This document shows positions 27,344 through 35,440 of a DNA stretch of 64,000 nt, in pieces; position 1 is the stretch's first letter; each line of letters begins with the position of its first letter. Position numbers and translations under genes: made by a program. Below the pieces are notes generated by a model. The model was given only the letters and a program-made list of their open reading frames with translations, did not search any database and was not told the DNA's origin. The stretch is taken from positions 124,001-188,000 of the forward strand of contig SMSL01000004.1 of NCBI GenBank assembly GCA_007859995.1, given 5' to 3'. Origin of the DNA: Candidatus Brocadiaceae bacterium S225. GTDB lineage: Bacteria; Planctomycetota; Brocadiia; Brocadiales; Scalinduaceae.

Positions 27344-27498
27344 GAAATTTTTTATTTATAGACAAGTAAGAATATATTATTGATGGCAACTAGAATGTGG
27401 TAAAAGAGATCTGTAACTGCTTTTATTTCAGGGTATTATAAAAGAGCGGGGTTGTTTTGCAATATAAAAAGATTATTCACTGCTCCCAGTGCGCCATC

Positions 27499-27523
27499 CC
27501 TGCCCAAATGCCTGGCAGGCAGG
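27499..27523. repeat. CCTGCC/GGCAGG hairpin
   Basis: CCTGCC paired with GGCAGG in the 190-bp gap between hsdM and the M20 gene, in a locally GC-rich patch. It resembles the inner hairpin of the repeat at 15625. Confidence 0.45.
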
Positions 27524-27537
27524 AGTGATGATGCTTT

Positions 27538-28746
27538 TTAAAGCAGTGACCGTGTCACTGTACTCCAAAAAAGAAGATTTGTTTCTGTAGCCTTCATTGC
27601 CAGACCAACCAGTATTGTGATCCCCGCATCGAGAGATTTGTCACAGAAATCAAACCTGCCCGTGTGAAGCGGTGGAGATGATTCCCCCATTCCCAATCGA
27701 ATCAGAAGGCCCGGGATGAGTTGTGTATAATTACCAAAATCTTCTGACCCCATACTCTGTTGTTTAATATACGCTCGTTTTTCAGGAACCAACAGGTCTG
27801 TACATACCTTTTCAAATAAATGGTACAGATCGGGATTGTTATTAACGGGCGGGCCGTATTTAATGAAATCTATCGCTACTTGCACATTCTGTTGAATGCC
27901 GATTTCTTTCACTGTTTTATTAAACGTTTCAAGTGTTTTCCGGCGATTTGTTTCATTAAGGGATCTGATTGTTCCTTCGATAGATGCATGGTCCGGGATG
28001 GTATTTGGCTGTGTTCCGCCTTGTATTATTCCCACGCTCACGACGCATGGATCTTTGCCATTATCACCTTTATTCGTAAGAGCACTTATTTCTTGTACTA
28101 TGTGCGATGCACTTATGATAGGGTTGGTACTTTCATGTGGCCGTGCCCCATGACCGCCTTTGCCTTTTACGGTTATACTGAAGTAATCTATTGCAGCAGT
28201 TATATTACCGGGTTTCGAAGCAACTACACCTGATTCCAGATAAGGCCATGCGTGTAAGGCAAAAATTGCGGCAGGCAGGGGACTCCCCAGTGCACCGGCG
28301 TCTATCATGGCCTGTGCGCCTGTTCCGTTTTCTTCCCCGGGCTGAAAAATAACTCTTACAGTACCAGCTAACTGTTCTCGAAGTTTTACAAGTATACGGG
28401 CTGCTTCTAATAAACAGACGATATGCCCGTCATGTCCGCAACTGTGTGAAAGTCCTTTGTGCCTGGATGCATAGGGCTTTGAGGTTTCCTCTTCAATATT
28501 AAGCGCATCCATATCTGCACGTAAGGCGATAGTATTACCGTGGAGTCCGCCTTTTATGTTTGCAGCAACGCCTGTCCCGGCGATTCCTTCTTCGACGTCC
28601 AGTCCCATTTGTTGTAGTTCCTGAGCAATCAAACGTGAAGTTTTGTTTTCTTCAAACGAACGTTCCGGTATCTCATGGAACCGATGCCTTAGATCGATTG
28701 CTTTTTCAATTATTTTACGCACTTCATTGTGAATAGTGTCTCGCAT
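27538..28746 (-). CDS. M20D amidohydrolase (hippurate/IAA-amino-acid hydrolase type)
   Basis: A 402-residue dinuclear metal hydrolase. Metal-binding blocks are visible: RADMDALN, HSCGHDGH and the QPGEENGTGAQAM glutamates, then ALHAWPYLESG and the C-terminal MGSEDFGNY. These define the M20D group that removes acyl groups from amino acids. The substrate is not predictable. It begins with a basic amphipathic helix and no signal peptide, so it is cytoplasmic. It stands alone upstream of the restriction island. The C-terminal tail after GLAMKATE (TNLLFWSTVTRSLL) is unusually hydrophobic and may be a decayed end. Confidence 0.93.
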   Translation of the reverse strand: MRDTIHNEVRKIIEKAIDLRHRFHEIPERSFEENKTSRLIAQELQQMGLDVEEGIAGTGVAANIKGGLHGNTIALRADMDALNIEEETSKPYASRHKGLSHSCGHDGHIVCLLEAARILVKLREQLAGTVRVIFQPGEENGTGAQAMIDAGALGSPLPAAIFALHAWPYLESGVVASKPGNITAAIDYFSITVKGKGGHGARPHESTNPIISASHIVQEISALTNKGDNGKDPCVVSVGIIQGGTQPNTIPDHASIEGTIRSLNETNRRKTLETFNKTVKEIGIQQNVQVAIDFIKYGPPVNNNPDLYHLFEKVCTDLLVPEKRAYIKQQSMGSEDFGNYTQLIPGLLIRLGMGESSPPLHTGRFDFCDKSLDAGITILVGLAMKATETNLLFWSTVTRSLL

Positions 28747-28839
28747 TTTTTCAGTTTAAGTGTAGATTGTGGAGCTACTAAAATATAAGCAACAAATTAA
28801 GGAAAGACTATACATGATTTCTTCAGTAAGATGCACGGT

Positions 28840-30036
28840 TTATTTTGGTGTACTCAATCGTCGTTTGGTGAGATAGGTGATAATCATAATGTGCAGGAAG
28901 AGGATTCTGAACAGGTGTATTGTGCGGATGAATGGTAACAGGAGTTTCCAGTCCTTTATGTGATAGAGGGAGAGCAGGAGCTCTCTTGATTCTTTCAGTG
29001 CTGACTCTTTCACCAGCACATTAAATGAGTTCTTAAGGTGGGTGAAAATATTGCCATCCCTGACCAGGATCGCCATGAGACGTTCGCTTGCAGATTCAAG
29101 CCATTCAGGGCATTCAGTTAGTTGGTCGTAACATTTTTCGTAATACTTACTACTATCATCACTCAGGTTGTTTATTGGTTCCGGCAGCTCTGTTCCGAGA
29201 TTTCTCTTGATCTGCCAGCAGTGATATTTAAATAAAGATTCGATATCATTTTTCCTGACTCTGTGCAATATCTCCTCCCAGTCTATCCTTTCTTTATAAT
29301 ATCGGGAGGTCATTACAAAATCACATAAATCCTGAATACGGAAATTTACTAATTCCTGGTGCCGTATTACGTCGTGAACAAACTTATGGTATATTTGATC
29401 TGTCGGGCTGGGAATATGTGTTTTAAGACCATCCATCTCTACACACAACGTGTTTGACCAGAACGAATCCATATCAAAGAGGTCTATGTGTTTTTCAGGA
29501 ACCGGCAGATAGTGCATATCGATGGCGATATCCCTGCCTTCAAAATCTTCGCTGAGGTCGCGAGGGATTCTGCCTCCTATATAACTTAGCCCCGCAGTCT
29601 TCATACATTGTCTTGCGACAGGAAAATCTTCTTCCTTAACGAGAATATCCAGATCTTCCATTGATCTTAAATTCCAGTTTTCATAAATATTCTCACAAAA
29701 ATTTATTGCACCCTTTAGTATGATGGCTTTGATGCCGCATTGATTCAATGAGCGGATTATATCCTTTAGCACATGCCTGGTAACAACATTCCGCGCCACT
29801 CCCTTTTGATATATGATTGACATAATTCGGAGGGTTTCGGGTTTTAGTTTTTCTTCAAGTCCGAGATGTTTTATTTTATAAAACAAAAATGTCATTACAC
29901 GATGTTCTTGAGCGATATTTATAACATCATCCCATCCTGCTGATTCTAATTTATTCCATATCTCGTCAACACCTTCTCCTCCTTTCTTAAGGTCCAGAAG
30001 CCTGGCGATATATCTTTTAATAGTTGGTTCGTTCAT
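28840..30036 (-). CDS. Nucleotidyltransferase family protein (NTP_transf_5)
   Basis: A 398-residue member of the uncharacterised nucleotidyltransferase family. The core has IILKGAINFCENIYENWNL, then RSMEDLDILV with the metal-binding acidic pair, and a long C-terminal helical region (DQIYHKFVHDVIRHQ) characteristic of the family. The start used forms an ATGA overlap with the upstream kinase-like gene, showing coupling; a longer upstream start lacks support. Such genes are found with HprK-like and PqqD-like genes in peptide or polysaccharide modification loci. The substrate is unknown. Confidence 0.85.
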   Translation of the reverse strand: MNEPTIKRYIARLLDLKKGGEGVDEIWNKLESAGWDDVINIAQEHRVMTFLFYKIKHLGLEEKLKPETLRIMSIIYQKGVARNVVTRHVLKDIIRSLNQCGIKAIILKGAINFCENIYENWNLRSMEDLDILVKEEDFPVARQCMKTAGLSYIGGRIPRDLSEDFEGRDIAIDMHYLPVPEKHIDLFDMDSFWSNTLCVEMDGLKTHIPSPTDQIYHKFVHDVIRHQELVNFRIQDLCDFVMTSRYYKERIDWEEILHRVRKNDIESLFKYHCWQIKRNLGTELPEPINNLSDDSSKYYEKCYDQLTECPEWLESASERLMAILVRDGNIFTHLKNSFNVLVKESALKESRELLLSLYHIKDWKLLLPFIRTIHLFRILFLHIMIITYLTKRRLSTPK

Positions 30037-30911
30037 ATTTGAGACACCAGGCGAACGGCATCTGTAACGTTGTTTGTCTTTAATGAATAGCACTTACTAT
30101 TTCTGACCAGCCTTGCCAGTATAGTGACTCCATTCCGCTTGTAGTTGTGAATGTTAAACGACTGCTTCAATAGCTTGATACACATCTGTGATTTGCTGAC
30201 CGGCCTCAGTTCATTTTTGAAACGGCGGCTGTGTTTTAATTCGATTATGGTATGCGGTTTTGTATTTCTAACAGGTAATCTGTTCGTGGAATAAGGATTA
30301 TAGTATAAAATGTCTTCTGATTTACAATAGTATCCGTTTTTTTTATCTATTAAATGAGATTCAGCCATATTTTTGATTGATTTGTCTTTTATTAAAAAAC
30401 TTCGTGGGAAAGGAATAATCCCGGTTGTCTCCGGCTCTATTAAGACAATATCATCGGAAAGGCAACGATAGTGATTTCTGGTAAGATTTAACGTCAGGGT
30501 TGTCTTCCCCTGGCCATGGTTGGCTGGCAGAAGTATAATCTTTCCTTCCTTTATGACAGCACCTGCGTGTAATTGAAAGAACTCGTGTAGATGTGATAAT
30601 GCGTTGCATGTAATCATCCATTCGAGCGAGGAAAACATTTCTGATTTAATATTCGTTTGATATTTTTTTTTGCCGTTTACAAGGATCTCATAAAACGTAC
30701 CGGTAGCGTTATCGTTTCCCATCTTCAGTGAATAAAAAACATGAGCGGATCCTTGGCTCTCAGACCTGGAGTTTGGATAGAGATGAGAACATAGGTCTGC
30801 CAGTTTTTTGTTTCCTGTCTGTATAGTAAACCGATGTGATTGGAGCTTGTAATGTAATAGATACATAACAATCTGTATGCAATAAAAAGGCCTTATACCG
30901 GGATGGCACAA
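30033..30911 (-). CDS. HPr-kinase-related protein
   Basis: A 292-residue protein related to HPr kinase. The nucleotide-binding loop is NHGQGKTTLTLNL; LHAGAVI before it and LSDDIVLIEPET after it are typical of HprK-related kinases. True HPr kinase has other N-terminal features, so the target is probably not HPr. It starts 3 bp after the PqqD-like gene and overlaps the nucleotidyltransferase by 4 bp. The arrangement (PqqD-like, HprK-related, nucleotidyltransferase) resembles the family described in protein models as the HPr-rel-A system, whose function is not known. Confidence 0.82.
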   Translation of the reverse strand: MCHPGIRPFYCIQIVMYLLHYKLQSHRFTIQTGNKKLADLCSHLYPNSRSESQGSAHVFYSLKMGNDNATGTFYEILVNGKKKYQTNIKSEMFSSLEWMITCNALSHLHEFFQLHAGAVIKEGKIILLPANHGQGKTTLTLNLTRNHYRCLSDDIVLIEPETTGIIPFPRSFLIKDKSIKNMAESHLIDKKNGYYCKSEDILYYNPYSTNRLPVRNTKPHTIIELKHSRRFKNELRPVSKSQMCIKLLKQSFNIHNYKRNGVTILARLVRNSKCYSLKTNNVTDAVRLVSQI

Positions 30912-30914
30912 GGC

Positions 30915-31190
30915 TTATTGTGTTAAAAGCTTTTTTTTTGAGAAATCTTTGATGATTTTTATTATGTCTCTCAGGACCGGCTTACTTTCAGATTTGAAAC
31001 TTTTTTCTACAACGTTCACTATTTCCTTTACTGAATGCTTTCCATCACAACATATCCAGACAGTAGTTGCGGTGCTATTTAAGCTGTGTACATCGTCTTT
31101 CTCTGTATCATAAAGTATGCAGCCATCATCAAGCTCCTCAAGTTCAACGCATTCCTTCGTCACTGGTACAAAGTTTTCATTGATCTCCAT
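30915..31190 (-). CDS. PqqD-like peptide-binding protein
   Basis: A 91-residue small protein with the PqqD winged-helix pattern (DDGCILYDTEKDDVHSLNST, then ATTVWICCDGKHSVKEIV). PqqD-type proteins bind precursor peptides and deliver them to modifying enzymes. It lies 12 bp behind the cyclic-nucleotide-binding gene and 3 bp before the kinase-like gene. No precursor peptide was recognised nearby. Confidence 0.82.
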   Translation of the reverse strand: MEINENFVPVTKECVELEELDDGCILYDTEKDDVHSLNSTATTVWICCDGKHSVKEIVNVVEKSFKSESKPVLRDIIKIIKDFSKKKLLTQ

Positions 31191-31202
31191 TTTTGAGATA
31201 TA

Positions 31203-31610
31203 CTACTTTTCCTTATCCTGTTTAATGTGTTTGACGTAAAGATCTTCGATAAGGTCGTACGCATGTTCCAGTCTAAACATCAGTTTTTTTAGAATGCTCA
31301 ATGCCACTAAAGGTTTACCAGCCACTAACGTTTCCAGGATATCCTTTGTTATGATATTCAGTCGACAATCAGTTACTGTTTCAGCCGAAACAGTCCTTGG
31401 CTTGTTTGTAATAACTGACATTTCTCCGAAGAATTCTCCGAAGCCTAACTTAGCTAAAATCACATCTCCATGTGGAGTTTTCCTGCTCAGCTTAACTTCA
31501 CCTGAATTAATCAGGTACATTTCTTTACCTTCTTCACCTTCCTTAAATAATATAGTTCCTTTCGGAAATTCTTTTCCAACATCTTTGAACGCGGAACCAG
31601 CTAAACCCAT
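31203..31610 (-). CDS. Cyclic-nucleotide-binding domain protein
   Basis: A 135-residue protein consisting only of a CRP-type cNMP fold: FPKGTILFKEGEEGKEMYLI, then GEFFGEMSVITNKPRTVSA, which matches the phosphate-binding cassette (FGEM plus PRTVSA). The usual helix-turn-helix is absent; a helix (FRLEHAYDLIEDLYVKHIK) ends the protein. It would act as a ligand-sensing switch, not a DNA-binding factor. A GAGGGG site precedes the ATG and a good promoter lies 130 bp upstream. It heads the operon with the PqqD-, HprK- and nucleotidyltransferase-like genes. Confidence 0.88.
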   Translation of the reverse strand: MGLAGSAFKDVGKEFPKGTILFKEGEEGKEMYLINSGEVKLSRKTPHGDVILAKLGFGEFFGEMSVITNKPRTVSAETVTDCRLNIITKDILETLVAGKPLVALSILKKLMFRLEHAYDLIEDLYVKHIKQDKEK

Positions 31611-31739
31611 ATCAACCCCTCTATTTTAAATTCAATTATTCTAGCCTTACTATACTATCCCGGCTATTACGTTTTTATCATAAGTCTCCAACTGAAAAAA
31701 TACGCAACACCACTCGACTGACTTGGTTATAGTTCACCT

Positions 31740-31768
31740 AAAATACTTCCGAAAATTTGCAAAGTCAA
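31740..31768 (-). promoter_or_regulatory. Promoter of the cNMP-PqqD-HprK-like operon
   Basis: On the minus strand TTGACT, 17-bp spacer, TATTTT, about 130 bp upstream of the cNMP gene. Spacing is ideal; the -10 matches 4 of 6 positions. Confidence 0.5.
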
Positions 31769-31835
31769 GTTATAAGTATATAAATAAACAAAACCTGTAT
31801 CGGGACATTTTAAATAAAATATATGAAGTTTTTTC

Positions 31836-31863
31836 TTGACGAAAACAGAAAACATGGTAAAAA
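31836..31863 (+). promoter_or_regulatory. Promoter upstream of the omega-like gene
   Basis: TTGACG, 16-bp spacer, TAAAAA. It lies inside the longest possible reading frame, which argues for the later start codon at 31898. Confidence 0.45.
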
Positions 31864-31897
31864 TAATGGTTTTAATAATTTTCTACATTTCTACAAC

Positions 31898-32101
31898 ATG
31901 ACCGATAACTTAGATAAACCTACAGAGGACTATGGAACCTTCCACATGACAACCATCTTAATCAAGAGAGCGAGAGAATTGATGGATGGTGCACCGTCTC
32001 TTATTGGGTCGGATACGAGTGACCCAGTTCAAGCTGCATTCGAAGAATTTGCGAGGGGTAAGCTTAACATTACTGGGGATGTTGTAACAGAAGAAAAATA
32101 A
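31898..32101 (+). CDS. RNA polymerase omega-subunit-like protein
   Basis: A 67-residue protein with MTTILIKRARELMDGAPSLI and DPVQAAFEEFARGKLNI, which match the RpoZ pattern (a basic first helix with an R-A-R-E-L core and a second helix with an EE-x-GK end). RpoZ helps assemble RNA polymerase. An ATG 75 bp upstream in frame would add a polar N-terminus with no ribosome site and would place the promoter inside the gene, so the later ATG is preferred; neither has a clear ribosome site. It is 77 bp before the ABC transporter genes. The rpoZ identity is likely but rests on a short motif. Confidence 0.68.
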   Translation: MTDNLDKPTEDYGTFHMTTILIKRARELMDGAPSLIGSDTSDPVQAAFEEFARGKLNITGDVVTEEK

Positions 32102-32178
32102 GGGAACTTATTTGCTCATAGTTTTGTTGAGAACAAAAGCTTGTCAAATTTATCAGTAAAATCTGGAGACTCCCCATT

Positions 32179-33132
32179 ATGATTAAAGTCAAGAATTTAG
32201 TGAAGCGATATGTAAATGTCAACGCAGTGGACAATATTTCTTTCGATGTGGAAGAGAACGAAATAGTGGGTCTGCTTGGCCCAAATGGGGCAGGTAAAAC
32301 GACTACTATGCGAATATTAACCTGCTTTATGCCTGCGACTGCCGGTTCTGCAACTGTAGCCGGTTATGACGTATTTACCGATTCGCTAAACGTACGTCAG
32401 GAGATTGGATATCTGCCTGAGAATGTTCCTCTTTATCTGGACATGAGGGTGAAAGAGTATCTGATGTTTCGCTCAAAATTAAAAAATATACCCAGAAGAG
32501 AAAGAAGGAAAAAGATAGAGTATTGTCTCGAAATGACAGGAATAACAGATGTGCAAAATCAGATTATAGGCACATTGTCAAAAGGGTATAAGCAGAGAGT
32601 GGGCCTTGCGGATACGTTAGTGCATGATCCGAAAATTTTAATTCTCGACGAGCCTACCATTGGGCTTGATCCTAACCAGATCAGACAGATCAGGAGCGTT
32701 ATCAAGAGTCTGGGACAGAAGCATACAGTACTGCTGTCAACACATATTCTTCCAGAAGTTGAAATGGTCTGTGATAGGGTTATGATAATTGATAAGGGTA
32801 AGATAGTGGCAATGGACACACCTGCAAATCTCATGAGGCAGTTGAAAACAGGTTCAAACCTGGTTTTAGAGATAAGGGGTGATGGGGAAAAGATAAAGAG
32901 AAGCTTGTCCGGCATTGACACCGTCCAATCTGTATCCTATAGAAAAAAGGACGACGCAAATGAGTTTTATATCGATGGAAATGGTGAAAAAGATATAAGG
33001 GAAGATGTTTTTAATTGTATTGTAAAAGATAATTATATACTGCGAGAAATGAGACGGCAGACGATTACCTTAGAGGAAATTTTTCATCAGGTCACTACCA
33101 AGGAAACGGAGGAAGAAACAGCCAGTGCGTAA
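32179..33132 (+). CDS. ABC transporter ATPase (GldA-type)
   Basis: A 317-residue ABC ATPase: Walker A GPNGAGKTTT, Q-loop region LPENVPLY, signature LSKGYKQRVGLA, Walker B ILILDEPTIG and switch H in STHILPEVE. A C-terminal regulatory tail of about 90 residues follows, as in GldA/CcmA-type exporters. It overlaps the permease start by 8 bp. With the next two genes it forms an exporter-like complex resembling GldAFG. Planctomycetes often carry this set; no gliding role is implied. A GGAG site precedes the ATG. Confidence 0.94.
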   Translation: MIKVKNLVKRYVNVNAVDNISFDVEENEIVGLLGPNGAGKTTTMRILTCFMPATAGSATVAGYDVFTDSLNVRQEIGYLPENVPLYLDMRVKEYLMFRSKLKNIPRRERRKKIEYCLEMTGITDVQNQIIGTLSKGYKQRVGLADTLVHDPKILILDEPTIGLDPNQIRQIRSVIKSLGQKHTVLLSTHILPEVEMVCDRVMIIDKGKIVAMDTPANLMRQLKTGSNLVLEIRGDGEKIKRSLSGIDTVQSVSYRKKDDANEFYIDGNGEKDIREDVFNCIVKDNYILREMRRQTITLEEIFHQVTTKETEEETASA

Positions 33133-33835
33133 CGTAACTACTATATTTCAACGAGAAATTTTATCATACTTTTATTCACCTATTGCATACGTTGTAATTT
33201 CTGTATTCCTTATTGCATCCGGTTTCTTTTTTGCGGGCAATCTGCAGTTCTGGCAGGAAGCTTCTCTTAAGGGAAGCCTGGACTCAATTCAATTTTTCCT
33301 TCTGCTGCTTACACCCGTGATCACCATGAAGCTTTTTGCAGATGAATCAAAGTCCGGAACGATGGAGACACTCATGACTTCTCCGGTAACGGATTTTGAT
33401 GTAGTGTTTGGTAAATTCCTTGCAGCCTTAAGCCTGTATACTGTAATGATACTTCCGACATGGATATATGTATTGTTTCTGAGTATTTTCGGGAATCCGG
33501 ACTTCGGGCCAATTTTTTCCAGTTATATTGGACTACTGCTTATGGGTGGACTGTTTGTGTCTATCGGCTTGCTTGTGTCATCGTTAACTAAGAATCAAGT
33601 TGTTGCTGCCGTGATCGGAATAGTTGCATTAATAATACTATGGGTAGTTGGTTTTTTGAGTACTTACGGCGATGGTTGGTTTTACGAAACACTTAGGTAT
33701 ATTGGGACTTATGACCATTGGTCATCCTTTACAAAAGGCATTGTGGATACCAGGGATGTAATTTACTATCTGAGTTTTACGGCATTACTTTTGTTTATAA
33801 CAGTACGAAATGTTGAGAGTAGAAAATGGAGGTAG
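33125..33835 (+). CDS. ABC-2 type permease (GldF-like)
   Basis: A 236-residue permease with six hydrophobic segments (for example PIAYVVISVFLIASGFFFAG and VVAAVIGIVALIILWVVG), preceded by the ABC-2 hallmark of an N-terminal cytoplasmic helix (NVTTIFQREILSYFYSP). The conserved MKLFADESKSGTMETLMTSP loop follows the second segment. It is the membrane partner of the ATPase it overlaps, and it overlaps the GldG-like gene by 10 bp, so all three are co-translated. The transported substrate is unknown. Confidence 0.92.
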   Translation: MRNVTTIFQREILSYFYSPIAYVVISVFLIASGFFFAGNLQFWQEASLKGSLDSIQFFLLLLTPVITMKLFADESKSGTMETLMTSPVTDFDVVFGKFLAALSLYTVMILPTWIYVLFLSIFGNPDFGPIFSSYIGLLLMGGLFVSIGLLVSSLTKNQVVAAVIGIVALIILWVVGFLSTYGDGWFYETLRYIGTYDHWSSFTKGIVDTRDVIYYLSFTALLLFITVRNVESRKWR

Positions 33836-35412
33836 GAAAGTCATTGAATAATAAAGAGGTAATAACACCAGAGAATCCGCAAAATATAAAAAAGCAAAAA
33901 ACCCTGATCGGGGCTAATGTAATATTTATGATACTTATCGCTATAGCGATCTTTGTCTTTATCAGCTATATCAACGATAGGCATTATTACCGTATTGATT
34001 TTACTGCGACTGGGAAATACTCACTAACTGCTAAAACGAAGAAAATTCTGAAAAATCTTGATCAGCCTGTTTTTATTACCTCGCTTCTGGTAAAGAAACA
34101 GGATTACCGTTTTTACGGGCAGGTCATAGACATACTTGAAGAATATAAGTATCAATCAGACAAGGTAACGGTTACTCTCCTGGACCCGTTGACAGATCGC
34201 ACTAAAATAACTGAGCTGGCAGAGAGGCTCAAGATGGATCTTGAGCAATTGCAAATCAACTCTATAATCTTCACTTGTGGAGATAAAAGTAAGCATGTAC
34301 AGCAATCTGAGGTAATCGAAAGAGAATTTCCTTTCAAATTCAAGGGTGAAGAGATCTTTACGTCAGCAATTTTAAGTGTAACACGGGATAAACAGACAAC
34401 CGTTTATTTTACCAAGGGGCATGGAGAGAGAGATTACGCAGATTTTGAACGTGCAGGCTTAGGAAAATTGGCAAGCGCTATCAAGCGTGCGAATTACAAC
34501 GTTCTGCCACTTGATTTATTACAACAGAAGCGAGTTCCTGAAAATTGCGATATTCTCTTCATTGCAGGACCGACAAAAAGTTTCTCAACACAAGAAACAA
34601 ACTATATCCGCGACTATGTTGGAACTTCTGCAAGACTGATAAACGATAAAGGTGAGCTTAAAGACGGCAAGTTACTCGTAATGCTTGAGCCCGCCATAGG
34701 CGTCAATAAATCACCCGGTTTAAGTGCATTGCTGGGAGAATACGGTATAGTTGTCAGGGATGATGCCGTTGTATACAACAAAGTGAATATGCCGCTTTTC
34801 GGTATGCAGACGGTTGTTGAGGTGTATATAAGTGATAAGAAATACTTAGACCATGAGATAACGGCAGACATCAAAAAACTGACATCGGTTTTTTATGGAT
34901 CAAGCGTAATAAGCATTGCCCCTTTGAGCGACACAATGGCATTCGCTGCTAAAGGGATTATACAAGCTCCTGATCAAAGTTGGGGTGAAACTGAGATAGT
35001 TGGTAAAAAAAGACCGAAATATGATGAAGACTCAGATATTTGTTCTCCAATTATTTTAGCAGCGGCATCGGAGCTGAGAGAAGCGAAACCAGACCCTACC
35101 GCACCTCCACATGCTACACAGGCTTTTGCCGATATTGGTAAAAAGGGACCGCGTGTTGTTGTCTTCGGTGATACAGATTTTGCCGCAAACGCATTTTCTG
35201 ATAACCCGGGTAATCAGGATCTTGTCTTAAACGCTATAAGCTGGCTGGCACGGAGGGAAAAGGAGTTAGGGATATCCGCTAAGGCTCCTGACGTCAGGAG
35301 GGCGATTGTCAGACCAGGACAACTGGCTGCAATATTCTGGCTGTCTATTGCGGGGCTACCTTCTATCGGAATAATAATAGGCGGCTACGTCTGGTGGAGA
35401 AGAAGAAGATAA
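33826..35412 (+). CDS. GldG-like ABC accessory membrane protein
   Basis: A 528-residue protein with one N-terminal membrane anchor (about 27-47), a large extracytoplasmic region, and a C-terminal anchor (AIFWLSIAGLPSIGIIIGGY) ending in basic residues. The block HYYRIDFTATGKYSLTAKTKKIL is the start of the ABC_transp_aux (GldG) domain, and GHGERDYAD and VVVFGDTDFAAN are later family motifs. The ATG overlaps the permease end; a TTG five codons later has a better spaced AGGA site and may be the true start. It works with the permease and ATPase, probably as the exposed partner. Confidence 0.9.
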   Translation: MEVGKSLNNKEVITPENPQNIKKQKTLIGANVIFMILIAIAIFVFISYINDRHYYRIDFTATGKYSLTAKTKKILKNLDQPVFITSLLVKKQDYRFYGQVIDILEEYKYQSDKVTVTLLDPLTDRTKITELAERLKMDLEQLQINSIIFTCGDKSKHVQQSEVIEREFPFKFKGEEIFTSAILSVTRDKQTTVYFTKGHGERDYADFERAGLGKLASAIKRANYNVLPLDLLQQKRVPENCDILFIAGPTKSFSTQETNYIRDYVGTSARLINDKGELKDGKLLVMLEPAIGVNKSPGLSALLGEYGIVVRDDAVVYNKVNMPLFGMQTVVEVYISDKKYLDHEITADIKKLTSVFYGSSVISIAPLSDTMAFAAKGIIQAPDQSWGETEIVGKKRPKYDEDSDICSPIILAAASELREAKPDPTAPPHATQAFADIGKKGPRVVVFGDTDFAANAFSDNPGNQDLVLNAISWLARREKELGISAKAPDVRRAIVRPGQLAAIFWLSIAGLPSIGIIIGGYVWWRRRR

Positions 35413-35440
35413 TAATAATAAACGGAGACTTTAAACAACT

